A stretch of 64,000 nt of DNA from contig NZ_CP106753.1 of the NCBI RefSeq assembly GCF_025642115.1, positions 2,193,501-2,257,500 on the forward strand, given 5' to 3'. Of the stretch, positions 15,668 through 25,386 are shown piece by piece. How positions within the stretch are numbered: position 1 is the first letter of the stretch; the number at the start of each line of letters is the position of its first letter. The DNA is from Chitiniphilus purpureus. Its GTDB lineage: Bacteria > Pseudomonadota > Gammaproteobacteria > Burkholderiales > Chitinibacteraceae. The notes beneath the pieces were generated by a model. That model did no database searches and had not been told where the DNA came from. It saw nothing but the letters and a program-made list of their open reading frames with translations. The position numbers and the translations under genes are program-made.

Positions 15668-17701
15668 ATGGCTACGCTTACATCGGCAGGATTGGGTTCC
15701 GGGCTGCCAGTCAACAGCATCATCTCCCAGCTGATGGACATCGAGCGTCAGCCCCTGACCAAGCTTCAGACCAAGAGTACCGAAGCGCAGGCCAAGATCT
15801 CGGCCATCGGCTCGCTGCAAAGTGCGCTTTCCTCGTTCCAGGCCCGGGTGCTGTCGCTGTCGAGTGCCAGTGCGTACAAGAGCGTGCAGGGCAGCCTTGG
15901 CGATTCGGCGATCGGCACCGTGTCCACGGCAGTGACGGCGCAGGCGGGCAGCTACACCCTCGCGGTCAAGCAGCTGGCGCAGAGCCAGAAACTCAAGTCC
16001 GATGTGTTCACCAGCGTCAATTCGCCCGTCGGCACCGGCAAGCTCACCATCCAGTTCGGCACCTACAAGTCGGGCGACAACAGCTTTACCGTGAACGGCG
16101 ACAAAGGTGCGTTCACAGTCGACGTCAACAGCACCAACAACACATTGACCGGCCTGCGCGACGCCATCAACGCCAAGAAGGCCGGCGTCACTGCAACCAT
16201 CGTCAATGACGGCAGCGGCTATCGCCTGCTGTTGTCGTCGACCGACAGCGGCAGCGCCAACAGCCTGCGCGTCCAGGTCGAGGATGACGACGGCAATGCC
16301 ACTGACACCAGTGGGCTGTCGCGCTTCGCCTACGATCCGACCGCGACCAAGAACCTGTCGCAGACCCAGGCGGCACAGGATGCCAAGTTCACGCTCGACG
16401 GCATCGAGATCACCAAACCGACCAACACGGTCAGTGACGTACTGCAGGGCGTGACGCTGACACTGCAGAAGATCAGTACGCTCGACAGCGGCGGCAATCC
16501 GGTCAGCACCTCGCTCAATGTCTCTCGCGACACCAGCGGTGTGAAGAAGTCGGTGCAGGATTTCGTCGATGCCTACAACGAATTCGCCAAGGCGGCCGAT
16601 TCGCTCAGCTTCTACAACCAGGAAGACAAGAGCAGCGGCGTGCTCAACGGCGACTATGTGATCCGGACCATGCAAAGCACGATCCGTGGCACGTTGAACC
16701 AGGCGCTGGGGGGCGGCAGCCACTTCCAGAGCCTCGGTGCGGTGGGCATCAGCTTCGATGCCAAGGGCAAGATGACGCTCGATGCGGGCAAGCTGCAGAC
16801 CGCGCTCAACGAACGACCGGATGACGTGGCCAGCCTGTTTGCCGTCAATGGCGTCGCAAGCGACGCGCGGGTCAGCTACATCTCCTCCAGCGCAGCCACC
16901 AGCACCGGCAGCTTTGCCATCAACGTCACCCAACCGGCAACCCGCGGTGCGCTCAGCGGCCTCGCTGTGGCCGGCAGCGCGTTCGACATCGTCGCTGATC
17001 AGAACGACATGCTGATGGTGGCGGTCGACGGCGCATCCTCCGGGCAGGTCAAGCTCACGCCGGGCAACTATGCGTCGCCTGCGGCGCTGGCCGCGGAGAT
17101 CCAATCCAAGGTCAATGGCGACCCCAGCCTCAAGAAGGCCGGTGCCTCGGTGACCGTCACCTACAACGCCGATACGATGAAGTTCGAGATGACCTCGAAC
17201 AAGTACGGCAGCGCATCGAGCGTGCAGATCACCAGTACCGGCCCCACCGCCGAGACCACCTATGGTTTCAGGGTGGCGCAGATGGGCACCGGCAAGGATG
17301 TGGAAGGCACCATCAACGGCGAGACGGCCAAGGGCAGCGGGCAGACGCTCACCGGCGCCGGTGCCGCCGAAGGGCTGCAGCTGAATGTGACCGGCGACAC
17401 CGCCGGCAGCTATGGTACGGTGGCCTTCAGCCGCGGTTTTGCCAGCAAGCTCGATACCACGTTGAACAGCCTGATGTCGGACAAGGGCTTGCTCAAGAGC
17501 CGGCTCAACGCGCTGAATCAGGACATCAAGAACATCGCCAGCCAGTCGACCTCGCTCAATCGGCGCCTCGAAGACATCGAAAAGCGCTATCGTGCCCAGT
17601 TCACTGCGCTGGACGTGCAGATCGCGACGATGAATTCGACCAGCAGCTATCTGGGCCAGCAGCTCTCGATGCTGAACAACTTGGCCAGCAACAACAAGTA
17701 A
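15668..17701 (+). CDS. fliD: Flagellar filament cap protein (hook-associated protein 2)
   Basis: A 677-residue FliD. It caps the growing filament and folds newly exported flagellin. The N-terminal domain begins MATLTSAGLGSGLPVNSII with the QLMDIERQPL segment. The C-terminal domain has ALNQDIKNIASQSTSLNRRLEDI followed by YRAQFTALDVQIATM and ends in the family's SSYLGQQLSML. It is longer than the roughly 470 residues of enteric FliD, reflecting an expanded variable middle. Start ATG 15668; the purine-rich GAGGATAG is just upstream. It stands 57 bases after flaG and 19 before fliS. Confidence 0.95.
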   Translation: MATLTSAGLGSGLPVNSIISQLMDIERQPLTKLQTKSTEAQAKISAIGSLQSALSSFQARVLSLSSASAYKSVQGSLGDSAIGTVSTAVTAQAGSYTLAVKQLAQSQKLKSDVFTSVNSPVGTGKLTIQFGTYKSGDNSFTVNGDKGAFTVDVNSTNNTLTGLRDAINAKKAGVTATIVNDGSGYRLLLSSTDSGSANSLRVQVEDDDGNATDTSGLSRFAYDPTATKNLSQTQAAQDAKFTLDGIEITKPTNTVSDVLQGVTLTLQKISTLDSGGNPVSTSLNVSRDTSGVKKSVQDFVDAYNEFAKAADSLSFYNQEDKSSGVLNGDYVIRTMQSTIRGTLNQALGGGSHFQSLGAVGISFDAKGKMTLDAGKLQTALNERPDDVASLFAVNGVASDARVSYISSSAATSTGSFAINVTQPATRGALSGLAVAGSAFDIVADQNDMLMVAVDGASSGQVKLTPGNYASPAALAAEIQSKVNGDPSLKKAGASVTVTYNADTMKFEMTSNKYGSASSVQITSTGPTAETTYGFRVAQMGTGKDVEGTINGETAKGSGQTLTGAGAAEGLQLNVTGDTAGSYGTVAFSRGFASKLDTTLNSLMSDKGLLKSRLNALNQDIKNIASQSTSLNRRLEDIEKRYRAQFTALDVQIATMNSTSSYLGQQLSMLNNLASNNK

Positions 17702-17720
17702 GCATTCAAAGGACTGTCCC

Positions 17721-18200
17721 ATGTCAACCGGAGCTGGAGTCAAGAAGGCGCTGGACGCCTACGGCAAGCAAGGGCTTGAGGCCACGGTCGAGTCGGCGAG
17801 CCCCGGCCGCCTCGTGGTCATGCTGTATGAGGGTGCCATCAAGGCGGTCCAGTTGGGCAGGCTGCATATGGAAAGCGGCGACATCGCTGCCAAGGGTGCT
17901 GCCATCAGCAAGGCGATCTCGATCATCGATGAGGGCCTGCGGGTCTCGCTGGACAAGGAACAGGGTGGCGAGCTCGCGGGCAACCTAGAAGCGCTCTACT
18001 TCTACATGATCGGGCAGTTGTTCGAGGCCAACCTTCACAACCGTGCCGACCTGCTGGAGCATGTGCTCGGCCTGCTGGTCGACCTCAAGGACGCCTGGGA
18101 GAGCATCACCATCGCCGGCGCCGTACCGCAGCAGCCGCCGCCGGAAACGCCAGCGGTCCCGGATCGCAACGCAGGTACGCTGAGCTATGGCCGGGCCTGA
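17721..18200 (+). CDS. fliS: Flagellin export chaperone FliS
   Basis: A 159-residue FliS, the cytoplasmic chaperone that binds the C-terminus of flagellin before export. The helical-bundle motifs AYGKQGLEATVESASPGRL, VMLYEGAIKAV and FYMIGQLFEANLHN are clear. The last 25 residues are proline-rich and lie beyond the usual family end. The stop overlaps the next gene by 14 bases, so the two are probably translated together. Confidence 0.95.
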   Translation: MSTGAGVKKALDAYGKQGLEATVESASPGRLVVMLYEGAIKAVQLGRLHMESGDIAAKGAAISKAISIIDEGLRVSLDKEQGGELAGNLEALYFYMIGQLFEANLHNRADLLEHVLGLLVDLKDAWESITIAGAVPQQPPPETPAVPDRNAGTLSYGRA

Positions 18201-18516
18201 AGCGGCGTCGTTGCCACAACTGCTGCAGGCCTTCAATTTCCTGACCCGCCGTATGCTGGAGGACGCAAGGGGCGCGCGGTGGGATGAGATGCTGGCGCAG
18301 CAGCCAGCGTGGCTTGCACTGCAGGGGGCGTTGGGCGATATCGACTGGGAAAGCTATGCTGAGGTGGAGCGCGAGGCGCTGCGGGCGCTGTTGCTCGACA
18401 CCCAGGCGGCCATCGAGGAATTGACCGGGCTGGCCGAGGCCTGGCGTCCACAGTTGGCTACGATGCTCAACGGCATACACAATTCATCCAGATTGCGCAG
18501 CGCCTACCGCCTCTGA
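18187..18516 (+). CDS. fliT: FliT-like flagellar chaperone
   Basis: A 109-residue, mostly helical protein right after fliS and overlapping it. Position, size and the helical pattern (LQAFNFLTRRMLEDA, then W-rich ARWDEMLAQQPAWLAL) fit the fast-evolving FliT family, which chaperones the cap protein FliD and can regulate flagellar transcription. No residue signature is decisive, so the name rests mainly on synteny. Confidence 0.7.
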   Translation: MAGPEAASLPQLLQAFNFLTRRMLEDARGARWDEMLAQQPAWLALQGALGDIDWESYAEVEREALRALLLDTQAAIEELTGLAEAWRPQLATMLNGIHNSSRLRSAYRL

Positions 18517-18583
18517 GCGTGTCGAGGCCGGCCTGCCGCGCGGGGACGCACTGATCGACCCGATGCCCTGGGAGCGGGCAAGC

Positions 18584-18979
18584 ATGAATGGCATTGTCAT
18601 CACCTGGCCGCAGCTTCTCTATCTTGGACTGGCGCTGATCCTGTTCTACGCCGCCGAACTGCTGCTGTTCCTCAGGAAAGCCCGTTCACAAGCCCTGCCG
18701 CGCGAATGGCGGCGACGCCATGCCGAGCTGGAGGAGGAACTGGCCACTCTGCGCAGTGAGGTCGAAGCGCTCCGGGTCAGCCTTGCGGCCGGTGCACATC
18801 TGCATTATGCGGCGCCTGCCGCTCCCCCGGTCGCTGCACCCGAGGAGACGCCCTATGCCCAGGCCATCCGGATGGCCAGGCAGGGTGCCGATGTGGAGGC
18901 CATGGTGCGCGAATGCGGTATCAGCCGCGGCGAGGCCGACCTGATCGCGGCCCTGTATCGCGCCGAACGCCAGGGCTGA
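18584..18979 (+). CDS. DUF2802 family membrane-anchored protein of flagellar loci
   Basis: A 131-residue protein with one N-terminal transmembrane helix (LLYLGLALILFYAAELLLF), a basic and coiled-coil stretch (EWRRRHAELEEELATLRSE) and a C-terminal helix-turn-helix-like segment (AIRMARQGADVEAMVRECG). This pattern is seen in DUF2802 proteins found near flagellar genes; the molecular function is not known to me. I prefer the ATG at 18584 because GGGAGCGGG lies just upstream; an ATG at 18563 would add seven residues. Confidence 0.7.
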   Translation: MNGIVITWPQLLYLGLALILFYAAELLLFLRKARSQALPREWRRRHAELEEELATLRSEVEALRVSLAAGAHLHYAAPAAPPVAAPEETPYAQAIRMARQGADVEAMVRECGISRGEADLIAALYRAERQG

Positions 18980-18982
18980 CGC

Positions 18983-20053
18983 ATGCTGCCCGGCAACACC
19001 TCGGTCAGCCTGCTGCAGCTCTACGTCAAGACGCAGCAGGGGCTGATCGAGGTCCTCAAGCCCACGCCCGACGACGCACTGCGCTTCACCGTCGGCGAGC
19101 GGGTGCAGGCCACCGTGGTGCAGCAGCTGCCCAATGGGCGTTTTGCCGTGCTGATCAAGGATCAGCTGCTTGACCTGAATCTGCCGCGCAACACCCAGCC
19201 AGGTGAGGAAATGGAACTGACGGTGGTGGCGCGCGAGCCCAAGCTCACGTTCGCCAACAACCAGGCCCCGGTGCCACAGCTGCCCATGCCGCAGACGCGG
19301 GAAGCAGCGCTGAGCCAGGCGGCACGTTATCTCTCGACTTTGTTGACCGGGCAGCGCAGCGAGGGGGGCAGGGAAGCGCTTGCCCTGCAGGGCAGCGAGC
19401 CGTTGTTCGAGGGCAAGCCCGATGCGGCGCACCTGGCTGCCAGATTGTCCGGCGCGCTTTCCGAAAGCGGCTTGTTCTATGAAGCGCATCAGGCCGAATG
19501 GGTCAAGGGCGAGCGCAGCCTGCAGGCGTTGCTGCGCGAGCCGCAGGCTCAGATGCCGCGGTTGGCGACCGAGGCGGGCCAGACCAGCGGCACCGACCCG
19601 GCCGCCCAGGCGCGTTCGCTGCTGAATCTTGCCGGTGCGCCGGAGGCCCTTGCCCCGGAATCGCAGGCCCTGCTCAAAGGGCTGGTGCAGCAACAGCTCG
19701 ATGCGATCGAACAGCGCCCGCTGATTTGGCAGGGACAGGCGTGGCCCGGTCAGCCGCTCGAATGGCGGGTGCAATTGGAGAACGAGCGCGACGCCGACGG
19801 TCAGGTCGACGCGGCGGCGCAGCACTGGCAGACCCAGCTCAACCTCACGCTGCCCAAGCTGGGCGCGATCTCGATCACCGCGACCCTGTATCAGGGGCAA
19901 TTCAACCTGCAGTTCGCGTCCCGGCAACCTGCCACGCTGGCGCAGCTGCGTGCGCACCAGGCACAACTGGGCCAGCAGTTCGAGGCAGCCGGGCTGACCT
20001 TGGGCGCGGCCCGCTTCCAACTGGAAGGAGCACCAGGGTCCGATGGCTCGTAA
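18983..20053 (+). CDS. FliK-like flagellar hook-length control domain protein
   Basis: A 356-residue protein. The N-terminal part (1-85) looks like a beta-rich module (VGERVQATVVQQLPNGRF). The C-terminal 100 residues resemble the FliK/Flg_hook domain: LEWRVQLEN, LNLTLPKLGAISITATLY and LRAHQAQLGQQFEAAGL. FliK measures hook length and switches export specificity by acting on the FlhB C-terminus. The very next gene encodes an FlhB C-terminus-like protein, which supports the call. It is shorter than classical FliK, so it may be a second copy rather than the main ruler. Confidence 0.72.
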   Translation: MLPGNTSVSLLQLYVKTQQGLIEVLKPTPDDALRFTVGERVQATVVQQLPNGRFAVLIKDQLLDLNLPRNTQPGEEMELTVVAREPKLTFANNQAPVPQLPMPQTREAALSQAARYLSTLLTGQRSEGGREALALQGSEPLFEGKPDAAHLAARLSGALSESGLFYEAHQAEWVKGERSLQALLREPQAQMPRLATEAGQTSGTDPAAQARSLLNLAGAPEALAPESQALLKGLVQQQLDAIEQRPLIWQGQAWPGQPLEWRVQLENERDADGQVDAAAQHWQTQLNLTLPKLGAISITATLYQGQFNLQFASRQPATLAQLRAHQAQLGQQFEAAGLTLGAARFQLEGAPGSDGS

Positions 20054-20396
20054 GGTCCTATACGGCACGCCGGACCGGCAGCAGGCGGTAGCGCTGGCCT
20101 ACCAGGAGGGGAGCGGTTCGCCGCGCGTGGTGGCCAAGGGGCAGGGGATGCTGGCCGAGCGCATCATCGAAAAGGCGCGCGAAGCCGGGGTGTTCGTCCA
20201 TGAATCCCCCGAGTTGGTGGCCATGCTGATGCAGGTCGATCTGGACCAGCGTATCCCGCCGCAACTGTATCGTGCCGTCGCCGAGCTGCTGGCCTTCGTC
20301 TACCTGATCGAAGCCGGTGCCGAACCGCCGCCCCCGACATTCTCACTGGACGAGCAGGTGGCGGATGGAGAGCCCGGCGACGTCACCGGCCGCTGA
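20043..20396 (+). CDS. Free-standing FlhB C-terminal-like protein
   Basis: A 117-residue soluble protein resembling the cytoplasmic C-terminus of FlhB/YscU export-switch proteins: AVALAYQEGSGSPRVVAKGQG, AERIIEKAREAGVFVHESPEL and IPPQLYRAVAELLAFVY. Full FlhB has four membrane helices before this domain; none are present. The NPTH autocleavage site is also absent: the protein begins after it. Its start overlaps the FliK-like gene by 11 bases. Such FlhB-tail proteins are known in many flagellated bacteria; how they act in the export switch is unclear. Confidence 0.82.
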   Translation: MARKVLYGTPDRQQAVALAYQEGSGSPRVVAKGQGMLAERIIEKAREAGVFVHESPELVAMLMQVDLDQRIPPQLYRAVAELLAFVYLIEAGAEPPPPTFSLDEQVADGEPGDVTGR

Positions 20397-20522
20397 ATTC
20401 CACCTGCCGCCCGGCATCTGCGGGAGCCTGCCCGCTTGATCGTCCCGCGGTTTGCCCCATCTTCCCGGCATCCGCGGCGCCGATACTGGCGCGCGTCGCT
20501 GTGTCGCAACCGTGCCGGCGCG

Positions 20523-20528
20523 TAGAAT
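20523..20528 (+). promoter_or_regulatory. Possible -10 of uvrC
   Basis: TAGAAT lies 27 bases upstream of the uvrC ATG in otherwise GC-rich sequence. I see no good -35 hexamer at 16-18 bases, so this is a weak call. Confidence 0.3.
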
Positions 20529-20555
20529 AAGGCGCGTTTCTCGCTCCGATCCCCC

Positions 20556-22388
20556 ATGAACGACTCCGCCGTTTCGCGCGAGCAACGTCTCGCCGACCAT
20601 GTCAAAAGCCTGCCCAACCTGCCTGGCGTGTACCGCTATCTGGCCGCCGACGGCACCGTGCTGTACGTCGGCAAGGCCCGCGATCTGAAGAAGCGGGTCA
20701 GTTCGTATTTCCAGAAGAATGATCACTCGCCGCGCATCCGGCTGATGCTGAACCAGGTGGAACGGATCGAGACCACGGTGGTGCGCTCCGAAGCCGAAGC
20801 GCTGGTGCTGGAAAACAACCTGATCAAGGCGCTCGCGCCGCGTTACAACATCCTGTTCCGCGACGACAAGAGCTACCCCTACCTCGTGGTCACCGGCCAC
20901 AAGTATCCGCGGCTGGCCTACTACCGTGGCGCGCTCGACAAGCGCAACCAGTATTTCGGGCCGTTTCCCAATGGCTATGTGGTCAAGGAATCGATCCAAC
21001 TGCTGCAGAAGGTATTCAAGCTGCGCACCTGCGAGGACACGGTGTTCGCCAACCGCTCGCGCCCCTGCCTGCTGCACCAGATCAAGCGCTGTTCGGCGCC
21101 ATGTGTCGATCTGGTCCCATCCGAGACCTATGCCCGCGATGTGCACAATGCGGTGCTGTTCCTGCAAGGCAAGGCCAACGAGCTGCTGGGCGAGCTGGAG
21201 GCGCGGATGCAGGCCGCGTCCGAGGCGTGGGATTTTGAGCTCGCCGCCAGCCTGCGCGACCAGATCCAGGCGTTGGCCAAGGTGCAGGAGCGGCAGTTCG
21301 TCTCCAGCAACACCAATGAATTGGATGCCGACATCGTCGCCTGCGTGACGGTCAATGGCATGCTGTGCGTCAATCTGGCCATGGTCCGCGGCGGGCGGCA
21401 CGTCGGCGACAAAAGCCTGTTCCCCAGCCATGCCGAGGATTACACGACCGCCGAGGCGTTGGCGGCCTTCCTGGCGCAGCACTATCTGGCGCGCAGCGTG
21501 CCGCCGGTGGTGATCTGCCATCCCGCCCCCGACGATGCGGCGCTGATTGCCGAATCGCTGAGCGCGCAGGCCGGCCGCAAGGTGCTGCTCAACTGCAATC
21601 CCAACGGCGAGCGGCGCGTCTGGCTGGAGATGGCGAGGAAGAACGCCGAGTTCGCCATCCTGCAGCGGGTCAGCCAGTCGGCCAGCCAGGCCGGGCGCCT
21701 GAATGCGCTGGTCGAAGCGCTCAATCTGCCCGAGGAGACACAGCGCATCGAATGCTTCGATATCTCGCACACGCTGGGCGAGGCAACGGTGGCATCCTGC
21801 GTGGTGTTCGACCGTGGCGACATGCAGCCCAAGGAATACCGCCGTTACAACATCGAGGGTGTCACCGGCGGCGATGATTACGCGGCGATGAAGCAAGTGC
21901 TGACGCGACGCTATGGCAAGATCGCCGGCGGCGAGGGCGTGGTCCCGGACCTGATCCTGATCGACGGTGGCAAGGGCCAGCTGACGCAGGCCGAGGGCGT
22001 GCTGGCCGAAGTGGGGCTGACCCAGCCCATCCTGCTGGGCGTGGCCAAGGGCGAAACCCGCAAGGCCGGGCTGGAGCAACTGATCGTGGCGACCAGCCAC
22101 GACGTGATCCGGCTGCCAGCCGACCACCCCGGCCTGCACCTGATCCAGCAGATCCGCGACGAATCGCATCGCTTTGCCATCACCGGCCATCGCGCCCGTC
22201 GTGCCAAGACCCGTATCGCCTCCAGCCTGGAGGACATCCCTGGGGTCGGCCCCAAGCGCCGGCAGAAGCTGCTGGCCCGCTTCGGCGGCCTGCAGGGCGT
22301 GAAGGCCGCCAACATCGACGACCTGATGCAGGTCGAGGGCATCAACGACGAGCTGGCGGAGCGCATCTATACCGCATTGCGCGGCTGA
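20556..22388 (+). CDS. uvrC: Excinuclease ABC subunit C
   Basis: A 610-residue UvrC, which makes both incisions beside UvrB-bound DNA damage in nucleotide excision repair. Domains in order: GIY-YIG nuclease ([20 protein letters not shown], about 15-90), the Cys-containing region with [13 protein letters not shown], a UvrB-binding UVR motif (about 205-240), the RNase H-like nuclease ([20 protein letters not shown]) and two C-terminal helix-hairpin-helix motifs ([13 protein letters not shown] and a second to the end). Length is normal. In many Betaproteobacteria pgsA follows directly; here a GNAT gene and about 0.7 kb intervene. Confidence 0.97.
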   Translation: MNDSAVSREQRLADHVKSLPNLPGVYRYLAADGTVLYVGKARDLKKRVSSYFQKNDHSPRIRLMLNQVERIETTVVRSEAEALVLENNLIKALAPRYNILFRDDKSYPYLVVTGHKYPRLAYYRGALDKRNQYFGPFPNGYVVKESIQLLQKVFKLRTCEDTVFANRSRPCLLHQIKRCSAPCVDLVPSETYARDVHNAVLFLQGKANELLGELEARMQAASEAWDFELAASLRDQIQALAKVQERQFVSSNTNELDADIVACVTVNGMLCVNLAMVRGGRHVGDKSLFPSHAEDYTTAEALAAFLAQHYLARSVPPVVICHPAPDDAALIAESLSAQAGRKVLLNCNPNGERRVWLEMARKNAEFAILQRVSQSASQAGRLNALVEALNLPEETQRIECFDISHTLGEATVASCVVFDRGDMQPKEYRRYNIEGVTGGDDYAAMKQVLTRRYGKIAGGEGVVPDLILIDGGKGQLTQAEGVLAEVGLTQPILLGVAKGETRKAGLEQLIVATSHDVIRLPADHPGLHLIQQIRDESHRFAITGHRARRAKTRIASSLEDIPGVGPKRRQKLLARFGGLQGVKAANIDDLMQVEGINDELAERIYTALRG

Positions 22389-22828
22389 CGCACGCCGTAC
22401 GCCAGTACCTCATCGTTCCCGCTGGCTTCGCCGGTAGGAGCCCAGCCACAGCGGCGATAGAAGCCATAGGCACGGCCGGAGGGGTCGGGGTTGGCGGTGA
22501 GCCAGATGCGTGGGCAATCGCACACCTGCAGCCAGGCGACCACTTCGTTCAGCAACCGGCGACCGATGCCGCGGCCTTCGAAGTCGGGGAGCACCGCCAG
22601 CACCAGCATTTCGCCGCTGGTGCGATCACCGCTGGCAAAACCGACGATGCGGCCGTCGACCTCGCACAGCCAGCCGCGGGTGTCGCCATTGACAAGGCTG
22701 GCGGCGGCAGTCGCGGGGGTGATGCCCAGCGTGGCCAGATACTCAGGGCCCAGCGCATTTTCCCGGGTCTGCGCCCGCAGGCGGAACAGCTCGGGCAGGT
22801 CGGCGACGGTGGTGGGGCGAATCAGCAT
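22367..22828 (-). CDS. GNAT family N-acetyltransferase
   Basis: A 153-residue GNAT. It begins [15 protein letters not shown], and the acetyl-CoA-binding strand and loop are [19 protein letters not shown], matching V.P...G.G.G..L. The C-terminal [13 protein letters not shown] is also typical. I chose the ATG at 22828 (complement) because the family begins there; the frame stays open upstream but that part shows no domain. It converges on uvrC and their 3' ends overlap by 22 bases. The substrate cannot be read from sequence. Confidence 0.85.
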   Translation of the reverse strand: MLIRPTTVADLPELFRLRAQTRENALGPEYLATLGITPATAAASLVNGDTRGWLCEVDGRIVGFASGDRTSGEMLVLAVLPDFEGRGIGRRLLNEVVAWLQVCDCPRIWLTANPDPSGRAYGFYRRCGWAPTGEASGNDEVLAYGVRQPRNAV

Positions 22829-23543
22829 GTGGGTCCGGTGCAATGAAAACCGCGAGTCTACGCAGGTTGCAGCTGGCACGGCGCCATGGGGGCCACGCTG
22901 GCAATGCGGATCAAGCCTGGTCAACGGTGATCAGGAGCTTGCGCCGCAGTAGCGCGTCTTGTTCACCCGGGCAACGGCATGGGCTGTCATCGTCGCAATG
23001 ATGGATTGGGGACCAATCCTGCTGCCATCACAGTTGGCTGCGGCCACTGGCCAAGCATGGCTGCAGCGGGCTGGAATTCTCCGTGCCCGGCGCCGTGACG
23101 GGGGACGACGAAGCCGCTCCCAGCCCCGCCAACCCCACTATGTCGTGGCTGTCCTCGCCGAGCAGGAACCTCGGCATCGATATGCACCAGCCGTCGGTCC
23201 TCGCAAACAGGCTGCCGCTGCAGGGCGTGCCGACCCCGCTTCCGGCTGTACCCATGCAGCTGCGGCTTGACATCGGCTCTTCGCCGATCGGGCGGGAAGC
23301 CGCATGGATGCCTGTCGGCAGGCAGGGTGGCCAGAGGTCGGGCAGGTGGCGCAGTCGATTCATTGCCAGTGCAAGGTGGTGCGGGAACCGGAGCCGCGAC
23401 ATCGGCAACGGTCGCGTCAATATCAATCGGGATGAATGCGGGTGGCGACGTAAGCCATGGCAGCAGCCTGTAGTGGAATGCAGGCACCGGTGGCCGGCGA
23501 TTCGGGCTAGAATGCGGCTTTTGCGGCTTACAACCTCAGCGCA
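22829..23543. other. Unexplained 0.7-kb stretch between the GNAT gene and pgsA
   Basis: Several short frames are open on both strands but none carries a recognisable domain or convincing start signals. The most protein-like is an 81-codon minus-strand frame (23028-23273). No tRNA, transposase fragment or clear inverted repeat was seen. Only the final 40 bases, with a TAGAAT box, look like a promoter region for pgsA. It may be decayed sequence. Confidence 0.4.
23508..23513 (+). promoter_or_regulatory. Possible -10 of pgsA
   Basis: TAGAAT lies 30 bases before the pgsA start codon. A matching -35 is not evident. Confidence 0.35.
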
Positions 23544-24113
23544 ATGCCCCTGAACCTGCCCATCCTGCTTACTTGGTTGCGCGTTGCGCTGATCCCGGTC
23601 TTCGTCGGCCTGTTCTATCTGCCCGACGGCATGATCCCGATGACCAGCAAGAACATCAGCGGGGCGTTGATCTTCGCTGTGGCGGCGTTGACCGACTGGT
23701 TCGACGGCTTCCTGGCCCGCCGCTGGAACCAGACGTCCAGCTTCGGTGCCTTTCTCGATCCGGTGGCCGACAAGCTGATGGTGGCCGCCGCGCTGATCGT
23801 GCTGGTCGAGCTGGACCGGGCCTCGGGCTGGCTGGCGGTGGTCATCATCGGCCGCGAGATCACCATCTCGGCGCTGCGCGAATGGATGGCGCAGCTGGGC
23901 AAGTCCAAGAACGTGGCGGTGGCCTATATCGGCAAGCTCAAGACCGGAGCGCAGATGGTCGCCATCCTGCTGCTGCTGTGGTGGGGGCCGTTGCTTCCGG
24001 GCGTCTCCACCGCCCTGGTCGGCAGATTGGCGCTCGACGTGGCGGCGATCCTGACCATCGTTTCGATGTGCTATTACCTGCGCGTGGCCGCCCAGCAGTT
24101 CCGCGAACATTGA
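23544..24113 (+). CDS. pgsA: CDP-diacylglycerol--glycerol-3-phosphate 3-phosphatidyltransferase
   Basis: A 189-residue integral membrane enzyme that makes phosphatidylglycerol phosphate from CDP-diacylglycerol and glycerol 3-phosphate. The CDP-alcohol phosphatidyltransferase signature D.(2)DG.(2)AR.(8)G.(3)D.(3)D is present as TDWFDGFLARRWNQTSSFGAFLDPVADK (about residues 51-78, read in pieces). Four to five membrane helices are visible. Length is normal. The stop overlaps the ATG of the next gene by one base. Confidence 0.96.
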   Translation: MPLNLPILLTWLRVALIPVFVGLFYLPDGMIPMTSKNISGALIFAVAALTDWFDGFLARRWNQTSSFGAFLDPVADKLMVAAALIVLVELDRASGWLAVVIIGREITISALREWMAQLGKSKNVAVAYIGKLKTGAQMVAILLLLWWGPLLPGVSTALVGRLALDVAAILTIVSMCYYLRVAAQQFREH

Positions 24114-25303
24114 TGCAGGCCGCGCCGCCACGTACCGCCGGTCTGTTTGCGATCGGCGGTTTCTATTTCTGCTATTTCGGCTTCACCGGCCTGTTCCAGC
24201 CCTACTGGGGCGTCTATCTGGCGGCGTTGTCGTTTCCTGCCTGGCAGATCGGCATCCTGACCTCGCTCACCCAGATCAACCGCATCTACGCGCCGGCGAT
24301 CTGGGGCTGGCTGGCCGACCGTACCGGCAGGCGGGCGCTGATCCTGCGTCTGGCGGGCGTGGGCAGCCTCGCAGGCTTTGTCGGCCTGCTGTTCACCCAG
24401 CACTTTGCCGGCATGTTTGTCGCGCTCCTGATCGCCACCTTCTTCTGGAGCGCGGCGCTGCCGCTGGTCGAGGCACTGACCATGGGCCTGTTGCAGGGCA
24501 ACGGTGCCCGCTACGCACGGCTGCGGGTGTGGGGCTCGATCGGCTTCATCGTCTCCTCGGTGCTGGCCGGTTACTGGATGCAGGCGATGGGTGTGACGGT
24601 GTTGCCGGTGACGGTGGTGGCAGTGATGACCGGGCTGGCCCTCTACGCCTGGATGCTGCCCCATCCGGCACCGCTTGCCCACGAGACCGTACCCGCTGCG
24701 CCGTTCGGCCAGATCCTGCGCCGACGCGAGGTGCGGCTGGTGTTCCTCGGTTGCTTCCTGATGCTGCTCTCGCACGGCCCTTACTACAGCTTCTATTCGA
24801 TCTACATCACCGACCACGGCGTGCCGGCCAGCAGCATCGGCTGGCTGTGGACGCTGGGTGTGGTGGCCGAGATCGCCGTGTTCATGATGATGAGCCGCCT
24901 GACGGCGCGCTGGACGCAACAGGCGCTGTTTCTTTCCACCTTCGTCGTAGCGGCGGCGCGCTGGCTGCTGATCGGCTGGGGCGCACCGTCGCTGCCCTGG
25001 CTGTTGCTGGCACAGCTGGGGCATGCCTTCACCTTTGCCGTCTGCCATGCCACTGCCATGGGCTATGTGCATCGGCATTTTGCCGGCCCGCATCAGGCCA
25101 AGGGGCAGGCCTTGTATATCGGGGTGTCGTTCGGCGCCGGCGGCAGCCTGGGTGGACTGCTCGCCGGTGCTGGTTGGGCGCTGCTGGGCGGGCAATGGGT
25201 CTTCACGCTCGCCGCCGTGGCGGCTGCGGTGGGCGGGTGGTGCTGCTATCGCGGCCTGGCGGCAGGTGAAGGGGATGCGCTACGCAGCGTGGCTCACGAC
25301 TAG
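24113..25303 (+). CDS. MFS transporter of the HcaT/MFS_1-like family
   Basis: A 396-residue transporter with about 12 predicted membrane helices. It starts with GLFAIGGFYFCYFGFTGLFQ and has the cytoplasmic loop WGWLADRTGRRALILR typical of major facilitator proteins. WGSIGFIVSSVLAGYWM and the opening PYWGVYLAALSFPAWQIG resemble HcaT (3-phenylpropionate) and nucleoside:proton symporter-like members. The ATG at 24113 shares its A with the pgsA stop codon; a longer in-frame extension lies inside pgsA and is rejected. Substrate unknown. Confidence 0.85.
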   Translation: MQAAPPRTAGLFAIGGFYFCYFGFTGLFQPYWGVYLAALSFPAWQIGILTSLTQINRIYAPAIWGWLADRTGRRALILRLAGVGSLAGFVGLLFTQHFAGMFVALLIATFFWSAALPLVEALTMGLLQGNGARYARLRVWGSIGFIVSSVLAGYWMQAMGVTVLPVTVVAVMTGLALYAWMLPHPAPLAHETVPAAPFGQILRRREVRLVFLGCFLMLLSHGPYYSFYSIYITDHGVPASSIGWLWTLGVVAEIAVFMMMSRLTARWTQQALFLSTFVVAAARWLLIGWGAPSLPWLLLAQLGHAFTFAVCHATAMGYVHRHFAGPHQAKGQALYIGVSFGAGGSLGGLLAGAGWALLGGQWVFTLAAVAAAVGGWCCYRGLAAGEGDALRSVAHD

Positions 25304-25386
25304 CGCACCAGCCGCGGCGTGCGCAGGCACGGGAAATCCCGTTCATACTGTCGCTTATCGTATCGACAAGGCAGGATCGTCCCACC

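Noticed and set aside
23028..23273. Possible 81-codon minus-strand gene in the gap before pgsA
   Set aside because: Only a weak GAAGAG precedes the ATG and no family is recognisable. Recorded in the gap description rather than as a gene.
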